A stretch of 64,000 nt of DNA from Plantibacter sp. PA-3-X8. GTDB taxonomy: Bacteria; Actinomycetota; Actinomycetes; Actinomycetales; Microbacteriaceae. Below are positions 51,276-59,382 of the stretch, piece after piece. Both the position numbers and the translations under genes were made by a program. A model generated the notes under the pieces. It was not told the DNA's origin. It did no database searches and worked only from the letters and a program-made list of their open reading frames with translations. Location: assembly GCF_003856975.1 (NCBI RefSeq), contig NZ_CP033107.1, forward strand, positions 806,001-870,000, in the 5' to 3' direction. The first letter of the stretch is position 1. The number at the start of each line of letters is the position of its first letter.

Positions 51276-53009
51276 TTGACGATCGATCAGCTGATCGACG
51301 TGGAATCCGGCCGACGACCCCTCGGCCAGCGCTGGAGAGAGTGGGCGATCGTGCCGCTGTTGGAACCCGAAGCCTCGCGACACGGCCGCCTCCGGGTCTT
51401 CGCCCGCGCCCAGTTGCCGTTCGCGATCGCCTTCGCGATCGTCGCGATCCTCGTGGCGGTCGTCCTGCCGGAGCGGTTCTTCACCCTCGCCGTGCTCGGG
51501 GGCACGGCGATCGCGGTGGTCAGCACCGTCCTCGCCGCGGTCCTCCCGTGGGAGCGCTGGCCGACGTCCGCCATGGCCGCGATCGCCGTCCTCGACCTGC
51601 TGGCCGTCGCCTGCGTCCGCATGGAGCTCATCAGCGTGGCCCCGGGGGCGAGCCTGCTCTGCATCTTCCCCGTCCTCTGGCTGGCGTTCGGCTTCACCCC
51701 GCGGATGATCATCCTGGCTGTCGTGGGGACCCTGTTCATCAGCAGTGCCCCCTACCTGCTCCGTGCGCGCACGCCGACCAGCGCCGTGGACTGGCTGAAC
51801 GTGGCCCTGCTGCCGTTGCTCACGATCGGCATCGCCGTTGCGGTCAACATCGGCGCCCGCCAACTGCGACGGGGCCAGCGGGCGATCCGCGAGCAGGCGG
51901 CGGAGCTCGAAGTCTCGCTCGCGAGGGCCCTCGATGCTGAGGCGCTCGCCGAGTCGATCCTCGAGACGGTCGACGCCGGCGTCGCCTTCTACACCGCCGA
52001 CGGCACCCTGCGTCTGGCCAACGCGCACGCCGTCGACATGGTCAGCGCCGTCGGGTTCCGGCTGGACACCCCGCCGTACGCCGGTCCGCACGTCCTCCAG
52101 GCCGACCGGCGGACGCCCATCCCGTTCGACGAGCAGATCATCCCGAGAGCGCTCCGCGGTGAGCTGCTGTCGAACCACCTCGAATGGGTGGGGGAGGCCG
52201 GCCGCCAGCGGGCGATCCTGGCGAGTTCCACCCGGGTGGTCCGGAACGGCGACACGCACCTGGGGACGGTCATCGTGGCGCACGACGTCACCGAACTCGC
52301 GAACGCGATCAACGTCCGTGAGGCGTTCCTCACGACGGTGTCGCACGAGCTGCGGACACCGCTCACCTCCATCCACGGTTACCTCGAACTGATCATGGAC
52401 GACGCCGAGGTCGACGCCCCCGGTCTCCTTCCGGCCCTGCGGGTGGTCCAGCGCAACGCGGTCGCGCTCGAGCAGCGCGTGCAGGAGCTGCTGGCCGCAT
52501 CGGACTCCACGGTCCAGATCGAGCCGAGCCGTATCGACCTCACTGACGTCGCCGCGCGTGCGATCGAGACGGCGACCGCGGGAGTCTCCGGTCCGGTCGT
52601 CCGACTGCACGCCGATGCGGCGGCGGTCGTCTCTGCGGACCCCGAGCAGGTCCACCGTGCGATCACCGAGCTCGTCGCCAACGCCGTGAAGTTCACGCCG
52701 GCCGATGGGACGGTCGACGTGGTCGTCGAGCCGGGTGCCGGGCACGTCGAGGTGACCGTCAGCGACACGGGCGTCGGGATGAGCACCGACGAACTCCGTC
52801 AGGCCTTCGACAAGTTCTACCGGGCCGACTACGCCCGGGACCAGGCGGTGCAGGGCGTAGGGCTCGGCCTGCCGGCGGCGCGAGCGATCGCCGACGCGCA
52901 CGGCGGTTCCGTTACCCTGCGGAGTTCTCCCGCTGGTGCCGGCGTTCCCGGCTCGACCGTGGCGACCCTGACGCTCCCGACGGAGCCCGTGCTCACGCCG
53001 TCACGGTGA
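51276..53009 (+). CDS. Sensor histidine kinase with PAS domain (orphan)
   Basis: About 577 residues from TTG 51276; GTG 51300 or GTG 51351 are alternatives and none has a strong ribosome binding site. Five hydrophobic segments between residues 45 and 190 form a membrane sensor, followed by a coiled coil (IREQAAELEVSLARALDAEAL), a PAS domain (ESILETVDAGVAFYTADGTL), the H-box VSHELRTPLTSIHGY and the ATPase boxes ELVANAVKF, DTGVGMS and GVGLGLPAARAI. No response regulator gene is adjacent. A 16-bp palindrome overlaps the 5' end. Confidence 0.88.
   Translation: MTIDQLIDVESGRRPLGQRWREWAIVPLLEPEASRHGRLRVFARAQLPFAIAFAIVAILVAVVLPERFFTLAVLGGTAIAVVSTVLAAVLPWERWPTSAMAAIAVLDLLAVACVRMELISVAPGASLLCIFPVLWLAFGFTPRMIILAVVGTLFISSAPYLLRARTPTSAVDWLNVALLPLLTIGIAVAVNIGARQLRRGQRAIREQAAELEVSLARALDAEALAESILETVDAGVAFYTADGTLRLANAHAVDMVSAVGFRLDTPPYAGPHVLQADRRTPIPFDEQIIPRALRGELLSNHLEWVGEAGRQRAILASSTRVVRNGDTHLGTVIVAHDVTELANAINVREAFLTTVSHELRTPLTSIHGYLELIMDDAEVDAPGLLPALRVVQRNAVALEQRVQELLAASDSTVQIEPSRIDLTDVAARAIETATAGVSGPVVRLHADAAAVVSADPEQVHRAITELVANAVKFTPADGTVDVVVEPGAGHVEVTVSDTGVGMSTDELRQAFDKFYRADYARDQAVQGVGLGLPAARAIADAHGGSVTLRSSPAGAGVPGSTVATLTLPTEPVLTPSR
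51283..51298. promoter_or_regulatory. Perfect 16-bp palindrome at the histidine kinase start
   Basis: TCGATCAGCTGATCGA is a perfect palindrome lying just after TAGATT (51272-51277), a plausible -10 box. If that box is used, transcription starts near 51284, inside the palindrome, and the kinase must start at 51300 or later. Confidence 0.5.
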
Positions 53010-53034
53010 CGTCGGGCGTCCGTCCTCCGTCGGG

Positions 53035-53688
53035 TCACGCCTCGCCGTGGAGCATCGGTCGTGCCGCGTCGAGGCCGGTGACCTCGGCGGTCCAGTCGGG
53101 TCGCACGAACTCGTCGCGGTGCAGTCGGAGGCCCTGCGACTCGACGAGCTCGCCCGGCCGCCCGATGAAGCGTTGCAGGCCGTTGTCCCGATAGCCGAGT
53201 CGTCGCGAGACGCCCAGCGATGCGCCGTTCCAGACGGCCGCGTCCGACACCGCGACCTGCGCGTCGAGGTGGTCGAAGGCGAACTGCAGCATGCCCGCCC
53301 GCATCTCGATGCCGAGCCCCTTGCCCTGCTGCGCCTGCGTCAACCATGAACCGCTCCCGACCGTCCGGGTGACGGCGAAGTCGCGGGCGCCGATGTCCTG
53401 CAGACCGATCGGCGTCCCGTCCAGGAGGATCGCGAGGTTGAGCGTCCAGGACGACGGCGTCGCGCCTGCACGCTGGGTCCAGAGGTGCCGCGCGGTCTCG
53501 CGGATGAGTTGTTCGCGCGGCTGGTCGGTCCACGGCGTGGAGAACGGCATGACGGCGGGATCGTGGACGCCGGCGAGGGCGGCTTCGATCAATCCGGGGA
53601 GGTCCTCGTCGCGTACGAGGCGCAGGACGAGTCTCGGCGTGCGGATCTCCAGGCCGAAGAGCGGCCAGACGTCGGTGAGGCTGAGCAT
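53035..53688 (-). CDS. GNAT-family acetyltransferase (RimJ/RimL type)
   Basis: 217 residues from ATG 53688. N-terminus GLEIRTPRLVLRLVRDEDLPGLIEA is the usual RimJ/RimL-like opening; the acetyl-CoA site is WLTQAQQGKGLGIEMRAGML; ASLGVSRRLGYRDNGLQRF follows. It may acetylate a protein N-terminus, an amino acid or an antibiotic. The frame continues upstream, but without a better start. Confidence 0.9.
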   Translation of the reverse strand: MLSLTDVWPLFGLEIRTPRLVLRLVRDEDLPGLIEAALAGVHDPAVMPFSTPWTDQPREQLIRETARHLWTQRAGATPSSWTLNLAILLDGTPIGLQDIGARDFAVTRTVGSGSWLTQAQQGKGLGIEMRAGMLQFAFDHLDAQVAVSDAAVWNGASLGVSRRLGYRDNGLQRFIGRPGELVESQGLRLHRDEFVRPDWTAEVTGLDAARPMLHGEA

Positions 53689-53823
53689 CAGGCCACGGTA
53701 TCGCCTCGGGCTGTAGCCGGTCGAGGCCGCCCTGTCGAGCCGGGGGTGCCGGGGACGGCTTCCGTGACACACTCGACGCGCCGCGGGATCGCGGCCCGGT
53801 TCGACGATGAGAAGGGCTCAACG

Positions 53824-54813
53824 ATGAAGTACACGCACCTCGGCCGCACGGGGACGGCGGTCTCCCGGATCGTGCTCGGCACGATGAACTTCGGCGACCG
53901 GACCAGCGAGGAGGACTCGTTCGCGATCATGGACCGGGCGTTCGACCTCGGCGTCAACTTCTTCGACACCGCCAACGCCTACGGCGGCAGCGCCGGTCGT
54001 GGGGCGACGGAGGAGATCATCGGCCGGTGGTTCGCAGCCCGTCCCGGCGTCCGTGACGACATCGTCCTGGCGACGAAGGTCCACTCGCCCATGGTCGCCC
54101 CGAACGACGACGGCTCGGACGTCGTGAACGCGCGTGGCGCGTCGGCCTGGCAGGTCCGTCGTGAGGCGATCGCGTCGCTCGAGCGCCTGCAGACGGACCG
54201 GATCGACCTGTACCAGTTCCACCACATCGACCGGCACATCTCCTGGCAGGAGCTGTGGCAGGCGATGGAGGTGCTCGTCGCGCGCGGCGAGGTCGTCTAC
54301 ACCGGTAGCTCGAACTTCGCGGCGTGGAACATCGCGCAGGCGAACGAGGTCGCATCACAGCGGCACTTCCTCGGCCTCGTCAGCGAGCAGTCGCTCTACA
54401 ACCTCGCGCAGCGCTCGATCGAACTCGAGGTCATCCCCGCCGCGCAGCACTACGGGCTCGGCATCCTGCCCTGGTCGCCGTTGTCGGGCGGGCTGCTGAG
54501 CGGCGGCTCCTCCGACAAGCGCGCTCGATCGGGCGAGTCCCGCATCACCGAGGCCCGAGCCAAGCAGCAGGACCAGCTCGACGCCTACGACCGTTTCGCG
54601 GCCGAGCGTGGCTGGACCTCGGCGTCCCTCGGTCTCGCGTGGCTCCTGCATCAGCCCGGCGTCACCGGCCCGATCATCGGACCGCGCACGATCGAGCAGC
54701 TCGAGTCCGCCGTCGCAGCAGTCGACATCGAGCTGAGCGCCGACGATCTCACCGCCCTCGACGAGCTCTTCCCCGGCCCCGGTGGCCAGGCCCCGGAGGC
54801 CTACGCCTGGTAG
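53824..54813 (+). CDS. Aldo/keto reductase
   Basis: 329 residues from an ATG with AAGGG upstream. Barrel motifs: MKYTHLGRTGTAVSRIVLGTMNFG, FDLGVNFFDTANAYGG with the catalytic D and Y, LATKVHSPM with the K, and YQFHHIDRH. The C-terminal IIGPRTIEQLESAVAA binds NADPH. It belongs to the AKR group related to YajO/GSP69. Its last 13 bases overlap the convergent reductase gene. Confidence 0.94.
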   Translation: MKYTHLGRTGTAVSRIVLGTMNFGDRTSEEDSFAIMDRAFDLGVNFFDTANAYGGSAGRGATEEIIGRWFAARPGVRDDIVLATKVHSPMVAPNDDGSDVVNARGASAWQVRREAIASLERLQTDRIDLYQFHHIDRHISWQELWQAMEVLVARGEVVYTGSSNFAAWNIAQANEVASQRHFLGLVSEQSLYNLAQRSIELEVIPAAQHYGLGILPWSPLSGGLLSGGSSDKRARSGESRITEARAKQQDQLDAYDRFAAERGWTSASLGLAWLLHQPGVTGPIIGPRTIEQLESAVAAVDIELSADDLTALDELFPGPGGQAPEAYAW

Positions 54814-55526
54814 GCGTGTGCGATGCGGCCGACCGCCTCGGTGATGGCGGTCGGCCCGGTGTTCAGTTCGAGGATCTGTCGGCTGATGTTCGGCTCGAGG
54901 ATGAGTGCCTCGAGGACAGTAGCCACGTCTGCGCGCGTGATCTCGTCGTGGAGTTCGGCGGGCCCCAGGGCGACCGTTCCCCGGGCCGGGTCATCGGTCA
55001 GCAGCGACGGGCGGAGGATGACCCAGTCGATCGGCTGGCGGGTCAGCGCGACCTCCGCCCGCTTCTTGACGGCGAAGTAATGCTCTTCGTCGTCGCTCAG
55101 TTGCCGTTCGCGCCAAGCCTCCGGCATGACGGACAGCAGTATGAGGCGCTTCCCCGGTGACGCAGTGACCGCTTCCGACACGCGCTGGAGCGCCGCGTCG
55201 TCGATGTCGTCCGTCACGCTCTGGGGTCCGGCGTTCGACCCTGCCGCGAAGACGATGACGTCCCAGTCCGAGATCATCGCCGTGATCTCCTCCGTGGTGG
55301 CGACCCCGAGCTCGCCGGTGACGGTCGTCACTCCATTGGCGAGGGCGGGAGCCGGCAGCGACGACCTCGTGAGGCCTGAGACGACGACACCTCTGGCGCG
55401 GAGCCGGGTCGCCAGGAGGCGACCGACTCTGCCCGTGATCCCGAAGATGAACACGCGCGTAGTGGGTGCGGCTGAATAGTCGTGGGATGCGTTCTCGGTC
55501 GCGGCGGTGGTGTCTCGTGACGTCAT
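54801..55526 (-). CDS. NAD(P)-binding reductase, atypical SDR (NmrA-like)
   Basis: 241 residues from an ATG with GAGAGGATC upstream. TTRVFIFGITGRVGRLLATRL is a GxxGxxG NADP site; VIVFAAGSNAG, KRLILLSVMPEAW and HYFAVKKRAEVALTRQPIDWVILRPS follow, placing it with SDR_a5-like proteins. The YxxxK pair is present as YFAVK. It is divergent from the TetR gene and probably its target, suggesting a stress or redox role. Confidence 0.88.
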   Translation of the reverse strand: MTSRDTTAATENASHDYSAAPTTRVFIFGITGRVGRLLATRLRARGVVVSGLTRSSLPAPALANGVTTVTGELGVATTEEITAMISDWDVIVFAAGSNAGPQSVTDDIDDAALQRVSEAVTASPGKRLILLSVMPEAWRERQLSDDEEHYFAVKKRAEVALTRQPIDWVILRPSLLTDDPARGTVALGPAELHDEITRADVATVLEALILEPNISRQILELNTGPTAITEAVGRIAHAYQA

Positions 55527-55549
55527 GGGTGATCCTCTCGATCCATTAC

Positions 55550-55583
55550 CTACCGATAGTAACTTACTAACAGTAGATAGGAT
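55550..55583. promoter_or_regulatory. TetR operator and TetR-gene -10 box
   Basis: Arms CTACCGATAGTAA (55550-55562) and TTACTAACAGTAG (55564-55576) are reverse complements with two mismatches around one central base; the inner TAGTAA-C-TTACTA is perfect. TAGGAT at 55578-55583 is a good -10 box whose start point would fall on the ATG of the TetR gene at 55590, implying a leaderless mRNA. Confidence 0.75.
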
Positions 55584-55589
55584 TGAGGG

Positions 55590-56225
55590 ATGGACAACAC
55601 CGCGGACGATAGCTTCAGCTCTGGGCCGAGACGTCGCCTCTCGTGGGACGCGCGCCACGCGCAGTTGCTTGATGCGTTCCGCGACCTCATCCGTACGCAT
55701 GACCTCGCGGACGTCACGCTGGCGCGGGTGGCTGCGCACGCCGGCGTGACGAAGCCCGTGGCCTATGACCATTTCGGCGATCTGTCGGGCTTGCTGTCCG
55801 AGGTCTACCGGGCCTTCGAATCCCATCAGCGAGACGCCCTGGTCGCGGCGCTCGCGCGTGCACCGCAGGATCTCACTGCCGTCGCGGACCTGGTCGCCGA
55901 GGCCTACATCGGCTGCTGCATCGCGGAAGGGATTGAGCTTGCAGCCGTCGTGTCCGCACTTCGCGGATCGACGACGTTGAGTGCCCTGCGGTCGGAGGCA
56001 GAGCTGGCGTATCTCGAGATCTGCCGCGAGGCGCTGGAACCATGGACCGGCGCAATCGACCCGGTGCCGTTGAGTGCCATCCCCGGCGCCGGGGACGCCC
56101 TCGCCCGAAGCATCCTGTCCGGGGCCCTCTCAACCGCCCAGGGCTCCTCGACCCTCGCCGCGGTGGTTCGGGCCGTCGCGTCGGCCTCGGCCGTTCCCGA
56201 TGCGACTCGAGAGCTCGGCACCTGA
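55590..56225 (+). CDS. TetR-family transcriptional regulator
   Basis: 211 residues. Helix-turn-helix in the first 65 residues: ARHAQLLDAFRDLIRTHDLADVTLARVAAHAG then VTKPVAYDHFGDLSGLLSEVYRAF. The C-terminal ligand domain has two adjacent cysteines (IGCCIAEG) that might sense oxidation or electrophiles. It likely represses itself and the divergent reductase through the palindrome between them. Confidence 0.93.
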   Translation: MDNTADDSFSSGPRRRLSWDARHAQLLDAFRDLIRTHDLADVTLARVAAHAGVTKPVAYDHFGDLSGLLSEVYRAFESHQRDALVAALARAPQDLTAVADLVAEAYIGCCIAEGIELAAVVSALRGSTTLSALRSEAELAYLEICREALEPWTGAIDPVPLSAIPGAGDALARSILSGALSTAQGSSTLAAVVRAVASASAVPDATRELGT

Positions 56226-56270
56226 GCGGCGGCTTGCTCAGCGTGGGCCGCCCCCCGTTATGGTTGCTCC

Positions 56271-56423
56271 ATGGCTCGCGCACCCTGGAATCGACCCGGC
56301 GAATCTCCACAGACGCGGCGGCTTCGCATCGCGATGTTCTGGACCGCTGTCGTCCTCGTCGTGGCATTCGTCGCCATCCTCGTGTACTTCGTCGTGCGAT
56401 CGGCTGAAATCGCCGGTCTGTAA
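56271..56423 (+). CDS. 50-residue single-pass membrane protein
   Basis: A short ORF: MARAPWNRPGES, a basic stretch (QTRRLRIAMF), one transmembrane helix of about 21 residues (TAVVLVVAFVAILVYFVV) and a short RSAEIAGL tail. The charge pattern predicts N-in, C-out. It is on the same strand 45 bases after the TetR stop and is followed by a hairpin. Clean hydropathy and bacterial-style topology support a real gene; there is no good ribosome binding site, so confidence is moderate. Confidence 0.5.
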   Translation: MARAPWNRPGESPQTRRLRIAMFWTAVVLVVAFVAILVYFVVRSAEIAGL

Positions 56424-56425
56424 GG

Positions 56426-56444
56426 GCGGCTCGCGGCGAGCCGC
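56426..56444 (+). terminator. Hairpin after the 50-residue membrane protein
   Basis: GCGGCTCG and CGAGCCGC form a perfect 8-bp stem with loop CGG, three bases after the TAA. Confidence 0.65.
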
Positions 56445-56512
56445 TCGGGCTCGATACGACAACAGCCTCTTCGCTGTCGCGGCCTTCGGATGCCTTCCCG
56501 CGGCGGGGTCGG

Positions 56513-56971
56513 TCACCGACCCTTGGGGAAGCCGATCGGGCGCAGCTTGGGTGCCAGTTCCTCCCACTGCCAGGCGCGCTCAGCTTCTTCGGCGGTCTTA
56601 CCGTCTCCGTTGAGGCCCACGGCATTCGCGGCGTAGGTCGCAGCGTGCGGAGCGTGGTCGAACATGTGGGCTACCGCGCACGCCTGACCGGCTGCACGAG
56701 CAGCGGCGACGGCGGCGGCCGCTCCTGCTTCGGTCGCGTCGCGTGCGGCCGCATGTGCTGCGAACGCAGCGGTGCGGCACGCCGTCATCGGAAGTTCACC
56801 GCGTTCCCAAGCTCGGAGTGCCGCGATCGCTGCGCGTGGTCGATCGTCACCGGGGCGCTGTTGCTCGAAGATCGGCAAAGCGCGTTCTGCGCAGCTCGCC
56901 GCCCACAGTGCGATCGCGTGATGGATCGCCGGCTCAGGGTTCGCCCACTTCGGTTTCGTCTCTTCGCTCAC
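56513..56971 (-). CDS. Putative immunity protein (Imm-5-like helical family)
   Basis: 152 residues, alanine-rich and all-helical: ALWAASCAERALPIFEQ, DDRPRAAIAALRAWERGEL, TAAFAAHAAARDATE, AARAAGQACAVAHMFDHAPHAATYAANAVG. This pattern of repeated Ala-rich helices with DRPR and the AHxxxHA motif matches proteins annotated as putative immunity proteins in actinobacteria. No toxin or secretion gene is adjacent, so it is an orphan here. It starts at an ATG. Confidence 0.75.
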   Translation of the reverse strand: MSEETKPKWANPEPAIHHAIALWAASCAERALPIFEQQRPGDDRPRAAIAALRAWERGELPMTACRTAAFAAHAAARDATEAGAAAAVAAARAAGQACAVAHMFDHAPHAATYAANAVGLNGDGKTAEEAERAWQWEELAPKLRPIGFPKGR

Positions 56972-57151
56972 GCCTCGATCGTCTCAGGGATCAAGCGTGG
57001 AAAGATCGGCCCGCCGCAGGTTGTGTCGAGAGGGCACGCGCTTACGTAATGGAAGTGGCCCGGAAATCATGGTGGTCTCAACCGTTCAACGCACCACTGT
57101 TTGACACGTTATGAAACAGGTGGAAGGCCGGACAGTCGCGCTGACGGGTGG

Positions 57152-57604
57152 TCAGAACCCGAACGTGAGGACCGCTGACCCGCGCCCCTCGCGCAAGGCG
57201 TCCAGTGCGAGCCGCTCGTGAGCGGGCAGGTTGAGCGGTAGATCGTCGAGGCGAAACCACGACAGTTCTGCGCACTTGATTGGTTCTCGGATCAGTGGTT
57301 CGCCACCCCAGACGTCGCAGACGAAGAACCAGTCGACGCGCTGTTCCATCGGGTTCGCTGTGCCATCGGTTCTCTGCATGACAGCCACGGCCGATAGCGC
57401 CTCAGGTGCCACCTGGACGCCAAGTTCTTCTCTCGCCTCGCGGATTGCGGCAGACGCCGCAGTTTCACCAAACTCCACATGGCCGGCGGCACCCGCTGAC
57501 CAACAGTCGTCCATGTAGCCGGTGTTCTGCCGTCGTTGCAACAGGACTGATTGATCGCGGCGCAGGAAGACATACGACGCGGGAATAACGGAGAAGTGGC
57601 TCAT
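57152..57604 (-). CDS. NUDIX hydrolase
   Basis: 150 residues. The Nudix box is complete: GHVEFGETAASAAIREAREELG. The N-terminus (SHFSVIPASYVFLRRDQSVLLQRRQNTGYMDDCWSAGA) matches small MutT-like proteins. It probably hydrolyses a nucleoside diphosphate derivative with Mg. Start at ATG 57604; the frame opens at a TTG nine bases earlier. Codon use is a little less GC-rich than in most of the window. Confidence 0.92.
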   Translation of the reverse strand: MSHFSVIPASYVFLRRDQSVLLQRRQNTGYMDDCWSAGAAGHVEFGETAASAAIREAREELGVQVAPEALSAVAVMQRTDGTANPMEQRVDWFFVCDVWGGEPLIREPIKCAELSWFRLDDLPLNLPAHERLALDALREGRGSAVLTFGF

Positions 57605-57798
57605 GGTCGTCAAACCCTATGCCGCTGAGCGGAGATCAACATGCTCGCCCGTAGACGATTCCGGGTATCACTTGGTTCGAGCCGCGATCGACCATCACGG
57701 ACGACAGCGGACGTGCACCGTATGTCCTGATGTCCCGCAGCACCGATCTCGAATCTGCGTCGGGGTCGCGGAGTTCCTCGCGTCGATAAGCTCACCCC

Positions 57799-58158
57799 AT
57801 GGGCGTTCTCGGCATCGGCGGGTTGTTCTTCCGCAGTCATGACCCGTCGGCGCGCGCGGCGTGGTACCGCGAGCATCTCGGCATCGAAGCCGGCGCAGAG
57901 GGCGAAGACGCCGTCTGGATGCAGGAGGCCGGCATGACCGTCTTCGCGCCTGTTGCGGGGACGAGCGAGTCGTTCGCTCACGACCAGCCCTTCATGCTCA
58001 ACCTTCGCGTGAGCGACTTGGACGCCCTGACGGCGCATCTCGAGGGAGCCGGGATCGCCGTCGAGCGTCGAACTGAGTGGGAGACGGAATACGGCCGATT
58101 CGTCCGCATCCACGACCCCGAGGGACTCCCGATCGAACTCTGGGAAGTCCCCGAATAG
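57799..58158 (+). CDS. VOC-family (glyoxalase/bleomycin resistance-like) protein
   Basis: 119 residues, one VOC domain made of two beta-alpha-beta-beta-beta modules: GVLGIGGLFFRSHDPSARAAWYREHLG and HDQPFMLNLRVSDLDALTAHLEGAG, ending DPEGLPIELWEVPE, where the glutamate is a usual metal ligand. Such small proteins are metalloenzymes or binding proteins; the substrate is unknown. Confidence 0.92.
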   Translation: MGVLGIGGLFFRSHDPSARAAWYREHLGIEAGAEGEDAVWMQEAGMTVFAPVAGTSESFAHDQPFMLNLRVSDLDALTAHLEGAGIAVERRTEWETEYGRFVRIHDPEGLPIELWEVPE

Positions 58159-58215
58159 CCGCCTCGTCTACCTCACCCCCCGCGAATGCGCTCCCATATC
58201 CGCGGCGACGAGCGC

Positions 58216-58698
58216 CTAGCTGCCGCTGACGACGCTCACGGCCTGGAGGCCCACCACCACGGCGTTGATCGGCACGGCGATGATGAGCACGACGACTGCG
58301 CCGATGACGGCGACGATCGAGTGCCGAGGCGTCCGCTTGTGGACCCGCGCCTGCAGGATGAGCACGACGATGGGCGAACCGATCGCGATCGCGGCGCCGA
58401 GCATGAACCCGCCGAGCAAGCCGCCGTCGCTCAGCCGGTCCTCGGGTGGCCCGAACCCGCCCTGCAGGGCGAAGGACAGCTGGACGAGCCAGCTCACCAC
58501 CAGCAGCCCGAACAGGAGCAGCGTGATGCCGACGCCGGACGCTCGTCCGGTGACCGGTCCGTCCTGGTCGGCTGCTCCAGGGTCGGCGGCTGACACGGAT
58601 CCAGCGGCCGACGCGGCAGGCTCCCTGGCTGAGCTCGGCCCTGACAGCGGTTCGGCCGGCGGCCGCAGTCCGTCGCCAGCGCTCGGTTCATCGCTCAC
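58216..58698 (-). CDS. Membrane protein, DUF6264-like hypothetical
   Basis: 160 residues from a GTG. A disordered Ala/Ser/Pro-rich N-terminus of about 50 residues precedes three hydrophobic segments (TLLLFGLLVVSWLVQL, FMLGAAIAIGSPIVVLIL and SIVAVIGAVVVLIIAVPINAVVV). The layout resembles small actinobacterial membrane proteins of unknown function; the DUF assignment is a guess from memory of similar proteins. Confidence 0.7.
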   Translation of the reverse strand: MSDEPSAGDGLRPPAEPLSGPSSAREPAASAAGSVSAADPGAADQDGPVTGRASGVGITLLLFGLLVVSWLVQLSFALQGGFGPPEDRLSDGGLLGGFMLGAAIAIGSPIVVLILQARVHKRTPRHSIVAVIGAVVVLIIAVPINAVVVGLQAVSVVSGS

Positions 58699-58761
58699 GA
58701 CGTGCCCCCCCCGTCCCTTCGATCAGACGCCGGCGTGCCGGCATCCTCATCAGCCTATTCG

Positions 58762-59343
58762 TCACGTCGTGAGCGCCGCCCGCACCCGCGCGGCCAGCAG
58801 GGGAACCGTCTCCTCCTGGAACCAGGGGTTCTTGCTGCGCCAGCCGCGCGCGAGCGGCGACGGGTGCACGATCGGGAAGAGCGGGAGGTGGGTCTCCGCG
58901 GCACGGACGTTCTCCGTCAGGGTGCGACCGGCCCGCGGTCCGAGGTAGGCGCGCTGGGCGTAGGCGCCGATGAGGATCGTCAGGCGCACCTCGGTCAGCT
59001 GCTCGAGCAGGCGTGGATGCCAGCGCGGCGCGAAGTCGCGGCGCGGCGGCAGGTCGCCGCTCGCCCCCTTGCCCGGGAAGTAGAAGTCCATCGGGATGAT
59101 CGCGACGTTCGCCGGGTCGTAGAACTCCTCGGGCGTCACACCCATCCAGGAGCGGAGGAGGACGCCGCTCGGGTCGTTCCACGGGATGCCCGACTCCTGC
59201 GCCAGACGACCAGGCGCCTGACTGATGATGAGCACGCGGGCCTCCGGAGAGGCGACGAAGAGCGGTTTCCAGCCGAGCTCGTGGGCCCAAGCGTTCGACT
59301 CGTGCGCGGCGACCTCGGCTCGGAGTCGATCGATCGGATGCAT
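58762..59343 (-). CDS. Uracil-DNA glycosylase-family protein
   Basis: 193 residues. Family blocks: VLIISQAPGRLAQESGIPWNDPSG (motif 1 region), a middle VAIIPMDFYFPGKGASGDLPPR and the C-terminal FPIVHPSPLARGW, whose HPS is the leucine-loop region of the UDG superfamily. These proteins excise uracil or damaged bases, although activity of this subgroup is less tested. It is divergent from the dGTPase gene with only 39 bases between, linking two nucleotide-hygiene functions. ATG start. Confidence 0.88.
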   Translation of the reverse strand: MHPIDRLRAEVAAHESNAWAHELGWKPLFVASPEARVLIISQAPGRLAQESGIPWNDPSGVLLRSWMGVTPEEFYDPANVAIIPMDFYFPGKGASGDLPPRRDFAPRWHPRLLEQLTEVRLTILIGAYAQRAYLGPRAGRTLTENVRAAETHLPLFPIVHPSPLARGWRSKNPWFQEETVPLLAARVRAALTT

Positions 59344-59382
59344 CCCTGCAGTCTCCCACCCGCCGCGCAATACAGTGAGGGG

